A stretch of DNA of 53,580 nt from an uncultured Kineothrix sp. Its GTDB lineage: Bacteria > Bacillota > Clostridia > Lachnospirales > Lachnospiraceae. The notes beneath the pieces were generated by a model, which saw nothing but the letters and a program-made list of their open reading frames with translations, did not search any database and was not told the DNA's origin. The stretch covers positions 1-53,580 of the forward strand of contig CAJUMD010000007.1 in the NCBI GenBank assembly GCA_910587275.1. Reading direction: 5' to 3'. How positions within the stretch are numbered: the first letter of the stretch is position 1; each line of letters opens with the position of its first letter. Below are positions 8,994 to 17,435 of the stretch, piece after piece. The translations under genes and the position numbers were made by a program.

Positions 8994-10152
8994 TCCCGTT
9001 CCCCAGCTTCTTCGCGATTTCCACTATGGCCGCCTTGTAGTTCCCGAACGGATGCCTTTCCTTCACCAGCCGGTAGCTTGCCTCACCCATGCGCAGGATT
9101 TTCCCCCGGTCCTCCACAAGCCGTTCCACGTACTGCTTAAAGTCCCCGTATTCCGCATCTTTGAAAATATATCCGTTTTCATCCTGTTCGACGTAACAGG
9201 CGGTGCCGTTGCTGTCGCTGCAAATCACCGGCAGGGAACAGGACATCGCCTCCAGGTGGGAAATAGAAGCCACCTCCCCCCTGCTGGGAAGGACAAAAAT
9301 ATCCGCTTTGCGGTATTCCCCGTAAACCTGGCTGATGTTAAAATTCCTTTTCAGCGTAATAAAATCTTCCAGCCCGTGTTCTCTGATAAAGGTTTCCATA
9401 CGGGCAATGTAGCGCCTGTGTTCCTCCGTATCCACCGCCCCCACGATGGTAACATGGAAGGGATAAAACGGTTTTTTGTTTTTCAGGTCCTCCGTCAACT
9501 GCAGCAGCATTTCATGGCGTTTCTGCCCCTCATACTTCCCGACGCCCAAAATCTGCACCTTATCATCCAAAAAATGGGGCTTTTCCTCCGGCGCAATATG
9601 CGGTTCCATGACAAACGGCACATAATATGTTCCCTTTTTCCTGTGGGTCTTTCCCGCCTTCTCCTCCCCCAGCACGGGCGTAATCCGCATCTTCGGGGTA
9701 TTGGCGCGGAAAAAAGCCCTTACGGCTCCCCCTTTTTCTTCCACGTTCTCCCAATACGGGCTTTGGGTATAAAGCAATGCCGGTATCTTCATCCTCCGGC
9801 AGACCCACGTAACTCCTATGTTATATACCGACCGGTCGCGCATGACCACGAGGTCCGGTTTCTTTTCCTTCAGGATTTTCCGGAACCTGCCTGCGGGAAG
9901 CGGACCGAATTTTGACTGGATGACAAATTCCTTCCCGGTCTTTCCCATGATTTTCTTCATTCCCTTATAGCAGGACAACAGAAAACGGAAATAAGCAGGA
10001 TACCCCAATACCACCGGTTTTAACATGGAATAATCCTCCGTGCTGCTGCGGTACTGGCTGACAAATGTCACTTCATCCCCTGCTTTCAAAAACCCTTCCA
10101 TAATGGGCACCTGATTGGTATGGTATCTGGGCGCTACGTAGAGTATTTTCAT
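8986..10152 (-). CDS. Glycosyltransferase family 4
   Basis: 388 residues. The N-terminal domain begins MKILYVAPRYH; the C-terminal domain has ILGVGKYEGQKRHEMLL and a clear E-x7-E in EVASISHLE, followed by AMSCSLPVICSD. These are hallmarks of retaining GT-B enzymes, with the glutamates holding the nucleotide-sugar. AGGA lies about 10 nt before the ATG. The stop overlaps the start of the next transferase by 8 bp, and there is a 60-nt gap to the epimerase before it. Donor unknown. Confidence 0.9.
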   Translation of the reverse strand: MKILYVAPRYHTNQVPIMEGFLKAGDEVTFVSQYRSSTEDYSMLKPVVLGYPAYFRFLLSCYKGMKKIMGKTGKEFVIQSKFGPLPAGRFRKILKEKKPDLVVMRDRSVYNIGVTWVCRRMKIPALLYTQSPYWENVEEKGGAVRAFFRANTPKMRITPVLGEEKAGKTHRKKGTYYVPFVMEPHIAPEEKPHFLDDKVQILGVGKYEGQKRHEMLLQLTEDLKNKKPFYPFHVTIVGAVDTEEHRRYIARMETFIREHGLEDFITLKRNFNISQVYGEYRKADIFVLPSRGEVASISHLEAMSCSLPVICSDSNGTACYVEQDENGYIFKDAEYGDFKQYVERLVEDRGKILRMGEASYRLVKERHPFGNYKAAIVEIAKKLGNGNG

Positions 10153-10212
10153 CTTGCACCGTTCCTTTCTGTTCCTGTCCGTCTTCCGTCTTTTCCTTTC
10201 CGCTCCCCGGCA

Positions 10213-11229
10213 CTACGCCTGCCCGCCGTAATATTCCAAAAACCATTCCACAAAGCGCCGGATGCCTTCCTCCAACGGCGTATCCGGCCGGAAGGCATAA
10301 TCCTCCATCAAATCCGATACGTCCGCATAAGTCTGGTAAACATCCCCCGGCTGCATGGGAAGGAATTCTTTCTTTGCCTCCCTTCCAAGGCACTTTTCCA
10401 AAACGGAAATAAAATCCATAAGCCTCTGCGGTTTATGGTTGCCGATATTATAGATTTTATAGCAGGCGCCCCGGTCGTCTTCTTTCGGCGGATTGCACAG
10501 GATATTCCCGATTCCCGTAACGGTATCGTCAATATAAGTAAAGTCCCGGTACATATCGCCGTTATTATAGATTTGGATTGGCTCGCCCTCCATAATCCTT
10601 TTGGCAAATTTATAATAAGCCATATCCGGTCTTCCGAGAGGACCATATACCGTAAAAAAACGTATCCCGGTCGCCGGAATCCCATATAGTTTGCTGTAAG
10701 AATATGCCATCAGCTCATTGGATTTCTTTGTGGCGGCATAAAGGCTTACCGGACAGTCCACCTTATCCTGCGTGGAAAAGGGTACTTTCCGGTTCCCCCC
10801 GTAAACGGAACTGGAGGATGCAAATACCAAATGATCCACCGGGTAATGACGGCAGGCTTCCAGCACATGGAAAAACCCCACAATATTGGACTGGATATAG
10901 GTATCCGGGTTATCGATGCTGTAACGGACTCCCGCCTGCGCCGCCAGATTCACCACGACATCCGGTTTTTCTTCCCGGAACAGTCCCATAACCGCGTCCT
11001 TATCCGCAAGGTCATACCGGTAAAAAGAATAATTTCCGTTCCGGGATTTTCCAAACTGCTCCAGTATGGAAAGCCGTTCCTCCTTTAACCTTACTTCATA
11101 ATAATCGTTCACATTATCCAGCCCGATTACCCTTGCACCGGCCTCCAACAGCATTTTTGATAAATGGAAACCGATAAAACCAGCCCCTCCGGTCACCAGG
11201 TATTTCTTATCTTTATCGATTGGTTTCAT
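10213..11229 (-). CDS. UDP-glucuronate 4-epimerase-like (extended SDR)
   Basis: 338 residues from MKPIDKDKK; the longer frame to 11328 runs into the neighbouring gene and is rejected. GGAGFIG (14-20) is the NAD-binding glycine motif. LDNVNDYYEV follows the second strand as in GalE-type UDP-glucuronate epimerases. The catalytic Ser-Tyr-Lys are in FASSSSVYGG and YAATK. It probably interconverts UDP-glucuronate and UDP-galacturonate in the cytoplasm, supplying galacturonic acid to the polysaccharide. That fits the two AsnB-like amidotransferases in the main cluster, which could amidate a uronic acid. UDP-glucose dehydrogenase is not in the window. Confidence 0.88.
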   Translation of the reverse strand: MKPIDKDKKYLVTGGAGFIGFHLSKMLLEAGARVIGLDNVNDYYEVRLKEERLSILEQFGKSRNGNYSFYRYDLADKDAVMGLFREEKPDVVVNLAAQAGVRYSIDNPDTYIQSNIVGFFHVLEACRHYPVDHLVFASSSSVYGGNRKVPFSTQDKVDCPVSLYAATKKSNELMAYSYSKLYGIPATGIRFFTVYGPLGRPDMAYYKFAKRIMEGEPIQIYNNGDMYRDFTYIDDTVTGIGNILCNPPKEDDRGACYKIYNIGNHKPQRLMDFISVLEKCLGREAKKEFLPMQPGDVYQTYADVSDLMEDYAFRPDTPLEEGIRRFVEWFLEYYGGQA

Positions 11230-11257
11230 CCCCTCCGCTTCTCCTTTCCGTCCGCTG

Positions 11258-12163
11258 CTACACCACTTTTCCATTGCAATCCACCAGTATCCACCCCTGC
11301 CATAAGTCATGCATCCGCACTGCGTCATACTTTTGCGTATTTTTATGAATCCAGGGACGTATCATCATCTTTGCCGGATTCCCGTTTAAGCGGGCGCCCC
11401 AAAAACTGAACGTGGAATTGGCACAGATATTGTGCCTGCAGCGGCTCATCAGCCACATATCATAAAAGCTGTCTTCTCCCTTATTCACATCCACAATGGT
11501 ATATTCTTCGCCGGCATACGCTTTGCCCGCATATTCCGTATCATCGGAGAAAACATAAAAATGCGGGGAACTGTACCGCCCCTTTATCTCCGAGACGGCG
11601 CCGCGGTAATATTCCTCCGTACAGATATTCCCAAACATTGCCGCATTTTCCGGGGCAAGGTAATCGCCCCTGCGGATATGGATGCTGACCGATTCCTCCC
11701 TCTGCATCCGCTCCGCCAGCCTGGCATTCTCCGGGTTACGGCTTTGTGGAAAACGAATTTCCTCCCGCAGTTTTCCCATGATATCCGCATAATATTTCTC
11801 ACAGGCAAAATAGCCGCACAGGTACCGGTCCGCGAACCCGAAAATCTCCGGGTGGTACATGTCCGTTTCATGGAACACCTTTTTGGATGCCGGAAACAGT
11901 TTCCCCTTTACTTTGGACACCAGCCTGAAAGGCGCGTTTCCCTCCCCAGTCAGCGCTTTTTTCTCCGCTTCCGTACCGGTTTCATAGTGTAAATCCTCAA
12001 AATAATCCAACTCCAGCTTCCGTTTGGCATATACCCTGTCCTGACGGTCGCTTTCCGTAAACCACGAAATATCCAGTTTTGCCTCTTTGCCAAGGCTTAA
12101 GAATTTCCGGTACAGCGCATACTGCTGCATTTGGTTTCCAAGCCCTCCGGCAACCTGTATCAT
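11258..12163 (-). CDS. GT11 family (alpha-1,2-fucosyltransferase-like)
   Basis: 301 residues from MIQVAGGLGNQM; an alternative ATG lies two codons upstream at 12169. AGGA about 6 nt before 12163 favours the shorter form. The N-terminal GGLGNQMQQYA and HIRRGDY near residue 162 (the HxRRxD donor-binding motif) plus ANSTFSFWGARLN near the C-terminus are diagnostic of GT11. These transfer fucose, or sometimes another sugar, from GDP-fucose in alpha-1,2 linkage. No GDP-fucose synthesis genes are in the window. It lies 8 nt after the GH105-like gene and 28 nt before the UDP-glucuronate epimerase. Confidence 0.92.
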   Translation of the reverse strand: MIQVAGGLGNQMQQYALYRKFLSLGKEAKLDISWFTESDRQDRVYAKRKLELDYFEDLHYETGTEAEKKALTGEGNAPFRLVSKVKGKLFPASKKVFHETDMYHPEIFGFADRYLCGYFACEKYYADIMGKLREEIRFPQSRNPENARLAERMQREESVSIHIRRGDYLAPENAAMFGNICTEEYYRGAVSEIKGRYSSPHFYVFSDDTEYAGKAYAGEEYTIVDVNKGEDSFYDMWLMSRCRHNICANSTFSFWGARLNGNPAKMMIRPWIHKNTQKYDAVRMHDLWQGWILVDCNGKVV

Positions 12164-12171
12164 AATCATTC

Positions 12172-13227
12172 CTATACCCCATATCCGCTGCCAATCACTT
12201 CCAGCGCCGTTCCCAAAGACCAGGGATATGCCCCATACACCTGCGGGTATTGGGAAAATCCCATGCACTCGCCCAAACACCGGTAGACTTTCCCGTCTTT
12301 TTCACAGTCGCATAAAAACAGGGCGGCTGACCGCAGCATTTTTTCCCATTCCGTCCCCTTTGCCATACCGTTCATAACCGCAAAATGAAGCGCCTGCGCA
12401 ATCATTGCCGTAGCCGAACTGTCCGCCGGACCTTCCATGGCTTCCAACTGCCAGGAAAATCCCCCGTCTTCCCTTTGGTAAGGGCTGACGGCTTTGAGCA
12501 GATCCGTAAATGCCCGTTCCAGTTTCCCGTATTCCGGCGCCGGTAAAAAGCGCTGCGCATTTGTACCGCCCAATTGCTCCAGCACACCCTTCATTCCCAT
12601 AAATAGCCAGCCCACGGCGCGCCCCCATCCAATAATACCATATTTTACCCGGTTTTCATACCGGAATCCGTGATATGGCAGCCCGGTTTTTTCATCCATT
12701 CCGTATGCCAGCATATTTTCAATCTGCGTCACGGCAAGCCGGACCGCTTCCGCGCGCCCCGTCTCCACACCGTACCTTGCCAAAAAAGGGCACATCATAC
12801 CAATCCCGTCCACATACACATGCCCGTTCTTTTGGGAATGCCGGTAAGGAATGCTGCCCGCCCCGTCCGCCTCCGTCTCTGCCAGCGCCAGCAGGTAATC
12901 CGCCATCCGGTCTGCCCCGCTCCGGTACTTTTCCTCCATCGTCGCGCGGTAAAGCCGTAACAGCGCCACACCGCACAGGGTATCATCCACATAATAAACC
13001 GGCATTCCCTTTTTCATCCACCGGTCAAAATACTGCCGGACCGCTTCCAAAGTCTCCCCGTCCCCCGCCGTTTCCATCAATCCGTTCGCCAGCAGACCGG
13101 TGTCCCAGAAAATGCAGTCTTTGGGCGGCACGTATCTTCCGGCAACTTTTTTTACGATGTCCCTGCACTGCCGTTTTATATCCTTTTCCCGGTCATGAAG
13201 CAGCTCATGCAGCGCTTCCTTTTTCAT
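12172..13227 (-). CDS. GH88/GH105-like unsaturated glucuronyl hydrolase family protein
   Basis: 351 residues from MKKEALHE (AGGG 8 nt upstream); an in-frame ATG at 13308 would add 27 residues of low complexity without a ribosome site. CIFWDTGLLANG, YYVDDTLCG, VYVDGIGMMCPFLA and GWGRAVGWLFMGM follow the order of conserved blocks in the (alpha/alpha)6-barrel YteR/GH105 family, whose aspartates hydrate the double bond of delta-4,5 unsaturated uronic acids released by lyases. No signal peptide or membrane segment, so cytoplasmic. It is the first gene of the second cluster. A hydrolase of this type in a synthesis operon is unusual; it may trim uronate-containing fragments or have a changed activity. 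Confidence 0.8.
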   Translation of the reverse strand: MKKEALHELLHDREKDIKRQCRDIVKKVAGRYVPPKDCIFWDTGLLANGLMETAGDGETLEAVRQYFDRWMKKGMPVYYVDDTLCGVALLRLYRATMEEKYRSGADRMADYLLALAETEADGAGSIPYRHSQKNGHVYVDGIGMMCPFLARYGVETGRAEAVRLAVTQIENMLAYGMDEKTGLPYHGFRYENRVKYGIIGWGRAVGWLFMGMKGVLEQLGGTNAQRFLPAPEYGKLERAFTDLLKAVSPYQREDGGFSWQLEAMEGPADSSATAMIAQALHFAVMNGMAKGTEWEKMLRSAALFLCDCEKDGKVYRCLGECMGFSQYPQVYGAYPWSLGTALEVIGSGYGV

Positions 13228-13323
13228 TCTTTCTACCCTGCCGCCTGCATCCGCTGCTTTTATTCCGCCGGTTCCATTGATTTCTTTGATTTTATTGCCT
13301 GCATCCATTTATTTCAACCGTCT

Positions 13324-13368
13324 GTTCTTTCTTTATTCGTTCTTTCTTTATTCGTTCTTTCTTTGTTC
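13324..13368. repeat. 15-bp tandem repeat, three copies
   Basis: The unit GTTCTTTCTTTATTC is repeated exactly twice and a third time with one change (13324-13338, 13339-13353, 13354-13368). It lies in the leader of the GH105-led cluster, between the possible -10 box and the gene, so copy number could alter the 5' untranslated region. Confidence 0.9.
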
Positions 13369-13738
13369 GTCCTTTTTCCTTATTATACTTATGGTTTCTT
13401 ACGTTATTCCTTTATCGGTCCTTTTTTACATTTTTATACCCCATGTCCGCTCCGGCGGACTCAAAATCAATAGTTGAAAGTGCTTTTCTTTCAACCTTAT
13501 CCCTTTTATCCCTGCATAACGGAAATCCAAACGGTTTTTGCCGCTCCAGGATTTAGGGCTTTCCGCGTATCCGAATAATTTGCGCCCGGTACCGCCTGCC
13601 CTCCCATAAATCTTTCCGGCAATACACATTCGATTATAAGATGGTTTCCATAAAATTACAAGAATAATCCGGCACAAAAGCCACAAAAGTAACAGTTCGG
13701 TCCGAAATGTTATGTACAAAACTTATTTGCTTTTTTAT

Positions 13739-13767
13739 TTGACACGTGTTATTCTTTATTATATTAT
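13739..13767 (+). promoter_or_regulatory. Promoter of the plus-strand methyltransferase gene
   Basis: TTGACA (13739-13744), a 17-bp spacer and TATTAT (13762-13767) nearly match the sigma-A consensus. The predicted start near 13774 leaves a leader of only about 16 nt containing CAGGG before ATG 13790. Confidence 0.8.
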
Positions 13768-13789
13768 TTTGAAACGCAGGGAAAACGAC

Positions 13790-14509
13790 ATGAAAATAAA
13801 CGAATCCATCCGGAATGAATTATTAACCGACGACGGTCACATGGGCACTGTCCATTTTGACCCAAAATATACTGCCCTCCCCAGAAAAGAGGGAACAATA
13901 CAAATGCTGAAAAGCATGAATGTCAAAAATATCATCCACATCGGATGCTGCGGGCATCTGTGCAATATAAAAAAGCAAATGGAAAGCCATTCGCACTTCC
14001 ACTCCATGTTAATCCGTTCCTTTGACAAAGTAATCGGATTTGACATTAATAAGGAAGCGGTGGATTATCTCCTGTCCTTTCATATTACGGACGTTTATGC
14101 CATGGATTTCGTACAGGAACATGAAACGGTTTCCGAAATCATCGGCAGGGTATTCGGTACGGAGCCTTATGCCATCCTATTGCCGGAAGTACTGGAACAC
14201 ATCGGAAATCCGGTTTCTTTTTTGTCGGAAACGGTACAATATTACGGAGATCCCTCTAACCGGCTGGTCATATCCGTGCCAAACGCATACGGTTTCGGAA
14301 GGGTCTGTGATGCCCTTTTCCATAATAAGGAATTTATCAACATGGACCACAAATACATGTTTACGCCTGCCACCCTGTTAAAAGTGATGTGCACGGCCGG
14401 CATCGTTCCCGACGAGCTCCAATTTCTTGATTTGTATAAATATTCAAAAGTTTTCAAAAAACCGATGCTGGGAAATACTATTTTGGCATCGGGATACTTT
14501 CAGGCATAA
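13790..14509 (+). CDS. Class I SAM-dependent methyltransferase-like protein
   Basis: 239 residues from MKINESIRN, 10 nt after AGGG; the frame is open to 13712 but that includes the promoter. IIHIGCCGHLCN (about 46-57) resembles motif I of class I methyltransferases with a Cys-Cys in place of the usual glycine run. KVIGFDINKEAV supplies the acidic residue that binds the SAM ribose, and LLPEVLEHIGNP is the motif-IV-like segment of the Methyltransf_23 type. A small-molecule or sugar methyltransferase is likely; substrate unknown. It is the only plus-strand gene inside the locus, with its own strong promoter, and converges on the Wzx gene with a shared terminator. Codons look AT-richer than its neighbours, suggesting separate acquisition. 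Confidence 0.8.
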   Translation: MKINESIRNELLTDDGHMGTVHFDPKYTALPRKEGTIQMLKSMNVKNIIHIGCCGHLCNIKKQMESHSHFHSMLIRSFDKVIGFDINKEAVDYLLSFHITDVYAMDFVQEHETVSEIIGRVFGTEPYAILLPEVLEHIGNPVSFLSETVQYYGDPSNRLVISVPNAYGFGRVCDALFHNKEFINMDHKYMFTPATLLKVMCTAGIVPDELQFLDLYKYSKVFKKPMLGNTILASGYFQA

Positions 14510-14552
14510 CCCACGGAAAAACAGGTAACGGTTTTTCCGTGGGTTATGCCTG
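14501..14552. terminator. Symmetrical bidirectional terminator palindrome
   Basis: A perfect 22-bp inverted repeat (arms 14501-14522 and 14531-14552) with an 8-nt loop. The stem contains CCCACGG/CCGTGGG next to A5/T5. It overlaps the 3' ends of both convergent genes, each of which ends with the codons CAG GCA TAA from one arm. There is no long T-run after the stem, so termination efficiency is uncertain. Confidence 0.75.
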
Positions 14553-16073
14553 CTTCCGCTTCGCCTTCCCCACAACCATTCCCCACACATACCGGAACTC
14601 CGCGCACCTTCCAAACACCGCCAAAAACAACCCGTTATACACCACCGAAACCACGACTGTCATCACCGCAAACATGGGAACGGTCACCGCCGTCATCATC
14701 CGGCTTTTTACCCAAATCAGCAGTACCAGCACCAGCGCATTGACACCGGCATATTTTAACGACTCCCAAAAATATCCGTATGCCGCTTTCCCGAAACATA
14801 CCCGGTATATAATAAACGGTTTCGTAATATTGGCAATCAGCCCCGAAACAATTGTCCCGATATAAATCCCCACCAGCCCGATATTCTGCACCAGTACAAT
14901 GGAAACCACCAAATTCACGGCGCCCTGGAGCAGCGGCAGGTACTTATCCTGCTCGAACACCCCTGCCGCCGTCTTGTAATTGGACAAAACAATGCGCTCC
15001 CCTTTAAAATAATAATCCACCATGATACACCCGATAACCAAATCCGGGAGCACCCTCGATTCCCCTACCCATAAAATAATCAACGGCGTCAGCAGAAGGT
15101 AAAACCCGATGGCGGAGAAACCGTAAATCCAGCACGCCGCAAACCGGTACACCCGGAACATCAGATATTGTTTTTCCTGATTCTCCGTGGCGATTAAATT
15201 ACCGAATCCCGACAGTACGGAATTAAAAATAATATTCACAAAATTGGAAACGGAGGAAATCACATAATTATAAGTACCCACAAACCCCACGGTGGTGACA
15301 TCGATAAAAGCCCCGATAATCATCGTATCCGTCTGCAGCCTTGCCATGTCCCCCACTTTATGGCATACCAGCGCTTTCGTCTGGCTGACGATTTCCCCCA
15401 CTTCCGCCCTGGACAGCTTTTCCACCTTCTTTTCCCTAAGGTACGGATACAGCCGATCCAGGTAAAAACTGGCGAAAATCTTCTGTGCCAGCTCCGCCGC
15501 CGCCGCCGTAAACAGATACAGGTAAAAATTGGGCATCAGCAAAAGCCCCGCAATCTGCAAAGTCACCGTCACCGCTTTCGTCACCGTGATAATGTTTGTC
15601 TGGATATAATTCTTCTGCTGGGCATTCACTAAGCTGTATTTGTAGGACACAAAATACGTGCTTACCGTATTAAACAGGAAAATAAAATAATACAGGGTCA
15701 AATCCCGCCAGGAATTGCTGCCGGGATCTTCTATTAAATATTTTAAAAACGGCGCAAGCGCCACGCCGATTACCGCCACCACGCAGCCGATGGTTCGGTA
15801 CGCCTTCTTATACAGCAGCATGTAGGATTTTATTTTTTCATATTCGTTCCTTGCCACCGGTCCGTACAGGCTGAAATTAAAAGCCGTCCCGATCCCAAGC
15901 TCCGCCAAAGACAGCACGGTCAGGATATTGGTGTAATAGTCGTTTACCCCCGTCAGGGTATCGCCCAAACGCCCAATGAAAATCTGCCGCAGCAGCGCCC
16001 CCAGCAAAAGGGTGACGATATTTCCCAGCCAGCCGAATGTAATATTTTTTGCCGCGTATCTTACCCTTCCCAT
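14544..16073 (-). CDS. Wzx-type polysaccharide flippase (MOP superfamily)
   Basis: 509 residues, about 12-14 hydrophobic segments, no soluble domain. The N-terminal KNITFGWLGNIVTLLLGALL followed by FIGRLGDTLTGVND is typical of the RfbX/Wzx branch in Firmicutes. It would move undecaprenyl-diphosphate-linked repeat units across the membrane for Wzy polymerisation. It is the last gene of the main cluster. Its start overlaps the pyruvyl-transferase stop by 13 bp, and its stop codon lies in the terminator palindrome. A second potential flippase, of ABC type, is at 31535-33277. Confidence 0.92.
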   Translation of the reverse strand: MGRVRYAAKNITFGWLGNIVTLLLGALLRQIFIGRLGDTLTGVNDYYTNILTVLSLAELGIGTAFNFSLYGPVARNEYEKIKSYMLLYKKAYRTIGCVVAVIGVALAPFLKYLIEDPGSNSWRDLTLYYFIFLFNTVSTYFVSYKYSLVNAQQKNYIQTNIITVTKAVTVTLQIAGLLLMPNFYLYLFTAAAAELAQKIFASFYLDRLYPYLREKKVEKLSRAEVGEIVSQTKALVCHKVGDMARLQTDTMIIGAFIDVTTVGFVGTYNYVISSVSNFVNIIFNSVLSGFGNLIATENQEKQYLMFRVYRFAACWIYGFSAIGFYLLLTPLIILWVGESRVLPDLVIGCIMVDYYFKGERIVLSNYKTAAGVFEQDKYLPLLQGAVNLVVSIVLVQNIGLVGIYIGTIVSGLIANITKPFIIYRVCFGKAAYGYFWESLKYAGVNALVLVLLIWVKSRMMTAVTVPMFAVMTVVVSVVYNGLFLAVFGRCAEFRYVWGMVVGKAKRKQA

Positions 16074-17332
16074 AGCCGTTCCACTTCTTTCCCTGCCTGT
16101 AACGCCCTTTCTTTATATCCCGGCATCACCCTTTGCAAATCCCTGCGGATTTCTCCCTCATAATCCCTCAGCCATTCAAACGCACCGATTAAGTCCTCTT
16201 TCTCCCTAAGCTGCTGTACCGGAAGCACATAATTTTCATAATTTCCGAACAAATCCCTGGCGATTCCTTTCGCCTTTACCGAATATCCCACCACCAGTGT
16301 GGGAACCAGGGAAGAATAGGCGGCAATCGTGGCATGGGTCCTTGCGCCGATAAACATACGGCACCTTGCGATATATCCCTTTAACTCCTCACAGGATGCG
16401 TCCCCGACCAGGACCACCCTTTTGCTGGTGCGGAATTCGTCATACAGTTCCTTTAACGGTTTCCTGTCGTCATTCCTGTCCCATACCACATGGGGAATCA
16501 GGGCAATCTGCATATCCGTCGTGCGGATGATATGTTCCACCAGCGCCCGGTAACCGGCCATGGTGATTCCGGCTTTCGTCTCGTTGTCCCGGATCATCGG
16601 GCTTACATTCATCCCGACGGTATTCCCCGCGGCAAACCCTTCCGGCAGCGGCAGTTCCTTTGTCCCAAGCGTAAATGCCGGATCGGGAACCAGCCGCAGC
16701 TTTTCCTCCGGCACCACTTTTTTTAAAGCATCATAGGTGATGGATTCCCGCGCGATGATAAGATTGTAGAGGTTCATGTCCTCCGCCATTTTCCTGCGTG
16801 CGGTTTCCTGCGCCGCGTCCGTTTCCTGTGCTGCCGCCCCTGCCTTCCCAAGCAGCAGTTCCGGCTCGATGGAGCAGCCAAGCAGCACGGTCTTCACGCC
16901 CCTGTCATGGAACGCACGGTTTGCCAGCATCAAATCCTTTACCATCATATCATAGCAGTAATTATCGCCTCCTATGGAAACCGCCAGCGGATATTTTCCG
17001 GCAGTTCTGCCCCCGTCCCTCCTGCAAAACGGTTTGTCAAACACGGCACGGTAACGGTAACGCAGAAAGGACTCCGCATCCCCCGTCAGTCTCCTCCACC
17101 CGTAATACATCACATGAGCCGCCTTATGCTGGGAGAAATGCCGCTCCTGCGCCAAATCACAAAGCGCCGTTCCTCCTGCGGGCGCCAGGGAATACCGCTT
17201 GTCCTCCCTCTCGCTGTTCGTAATCAAAAACGGCTTTTCCCGCAGCATATGGCACAGGCTGTTGACAATCGCCTCACAGCCATGGTTGCCGCTTCCTGCG
17301 TGCATATACAGTACTATTTTTTTCTCCGGCAT
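16061..17332 (-). CDS. Polysaccharide pyruvyl transferase family protein
   Basis: 423 residues. The N-terminal YMHAGSGNHGCEAIV resembles the GxxNxGD-type opening of the PS_pyruv_trans (CsaB) fold. SIGGDNYCYD, MFIGARTHATIAAYSS (the conserved R-x-H segment) and VVGYSVKAKG complete the family pattern. Members transfer pyruvate from phosphoenolpyruvate to form ketals on cell-wall or exopolysaccharide sugars, giving a negative charge. It lies directly before wzx, with which it overlaps, and about 100 nt after a GT2 gene. The target sugar is unknown. Confidence 0.92.
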   Translation of the reverse strand: MPEKKIVLYMHAGSGNHGCEAIVNSLCHMLREKPFLITNSEREDKRYSLAPAGGTALCDLAQERHFSQHKAAHVMYYGWRRLTGDAESFLRYRYRAVFDKPFCRRDGGRTAGKYPLAVSIGGDNYCYDMMVKDLMLANRAFHDRGVKTVLLGCSIEPELLLGKAGAAAQETDAAQETARRKMAEDMNLYNLIIARESITYDALKKVVPEEKLRLVPDPAFTLGTKELPLPEGFAAGNTVGMNVSPMIRDNETKAGITMAGYRALVEHIIRTTDMQIALIPHVVWDRNDDRKPLKELYDEFRTSKRVVLVGDASCEELKGYIARCRMFIGARTHATIAAYSSLVPTLVVGYSVKAKGIARDLFGNYENYVLPVQQLREKEDLIGAFEWLRDYEGEIRRDLQRVMPGYKERALQAGKEVERLWEG

Positions 17333-17435
17333 AGACAGTTCCTCCGCTAACCAAACATCCTCGTAATATCCCGTTACCGATTCACGATGGATTCACAATT
17401 TCATCATAAATTTATTCCCGGCCCCGGCTTTCCGT

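Larger units (their letters stand above)
13228..13789. other. Non-coding region between divergent genes
   Basis: About 560 bp. From left to right it holds a 15-bp tandem repeat (13324-13368), a minus-strand TATAAT (13387-13382) without a convincing -35 box that may start the GH105-led cluster, a perfect 8-bp inverted repeat with 7-nt loop (GTTGAAAG 13473-13480 and CTTTCAAC 13488-13495), and the plus-strand promoter of the methyltransferase gene. A 97-codon minus-strand frame at 13426-13719 has no recognisable similarity or ribosome site and is not called. Confidence 0.6.

Noticed and set aside
13382..13387. Minus-strand promoter for the GH105-led cluster (TATAAT)
   Set aside because: The -10 box is perfect but no -35 box or TG extension is seen; mentioned only in the intergenic entry.
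13473..13495. 8-bp perfect inverted repeat as a terminator
   Set aside because: AT-rich stem without a T-run on either strand and no gene ending nearby.
13426..13719. 97-codon minus-strand open frame upstream of the GH105-like gene
   Set aside because: No ribosome site, no family resemblance, overlaps a promoter on the other strand and an inverted repeat; probably chance or a decayed remnant.
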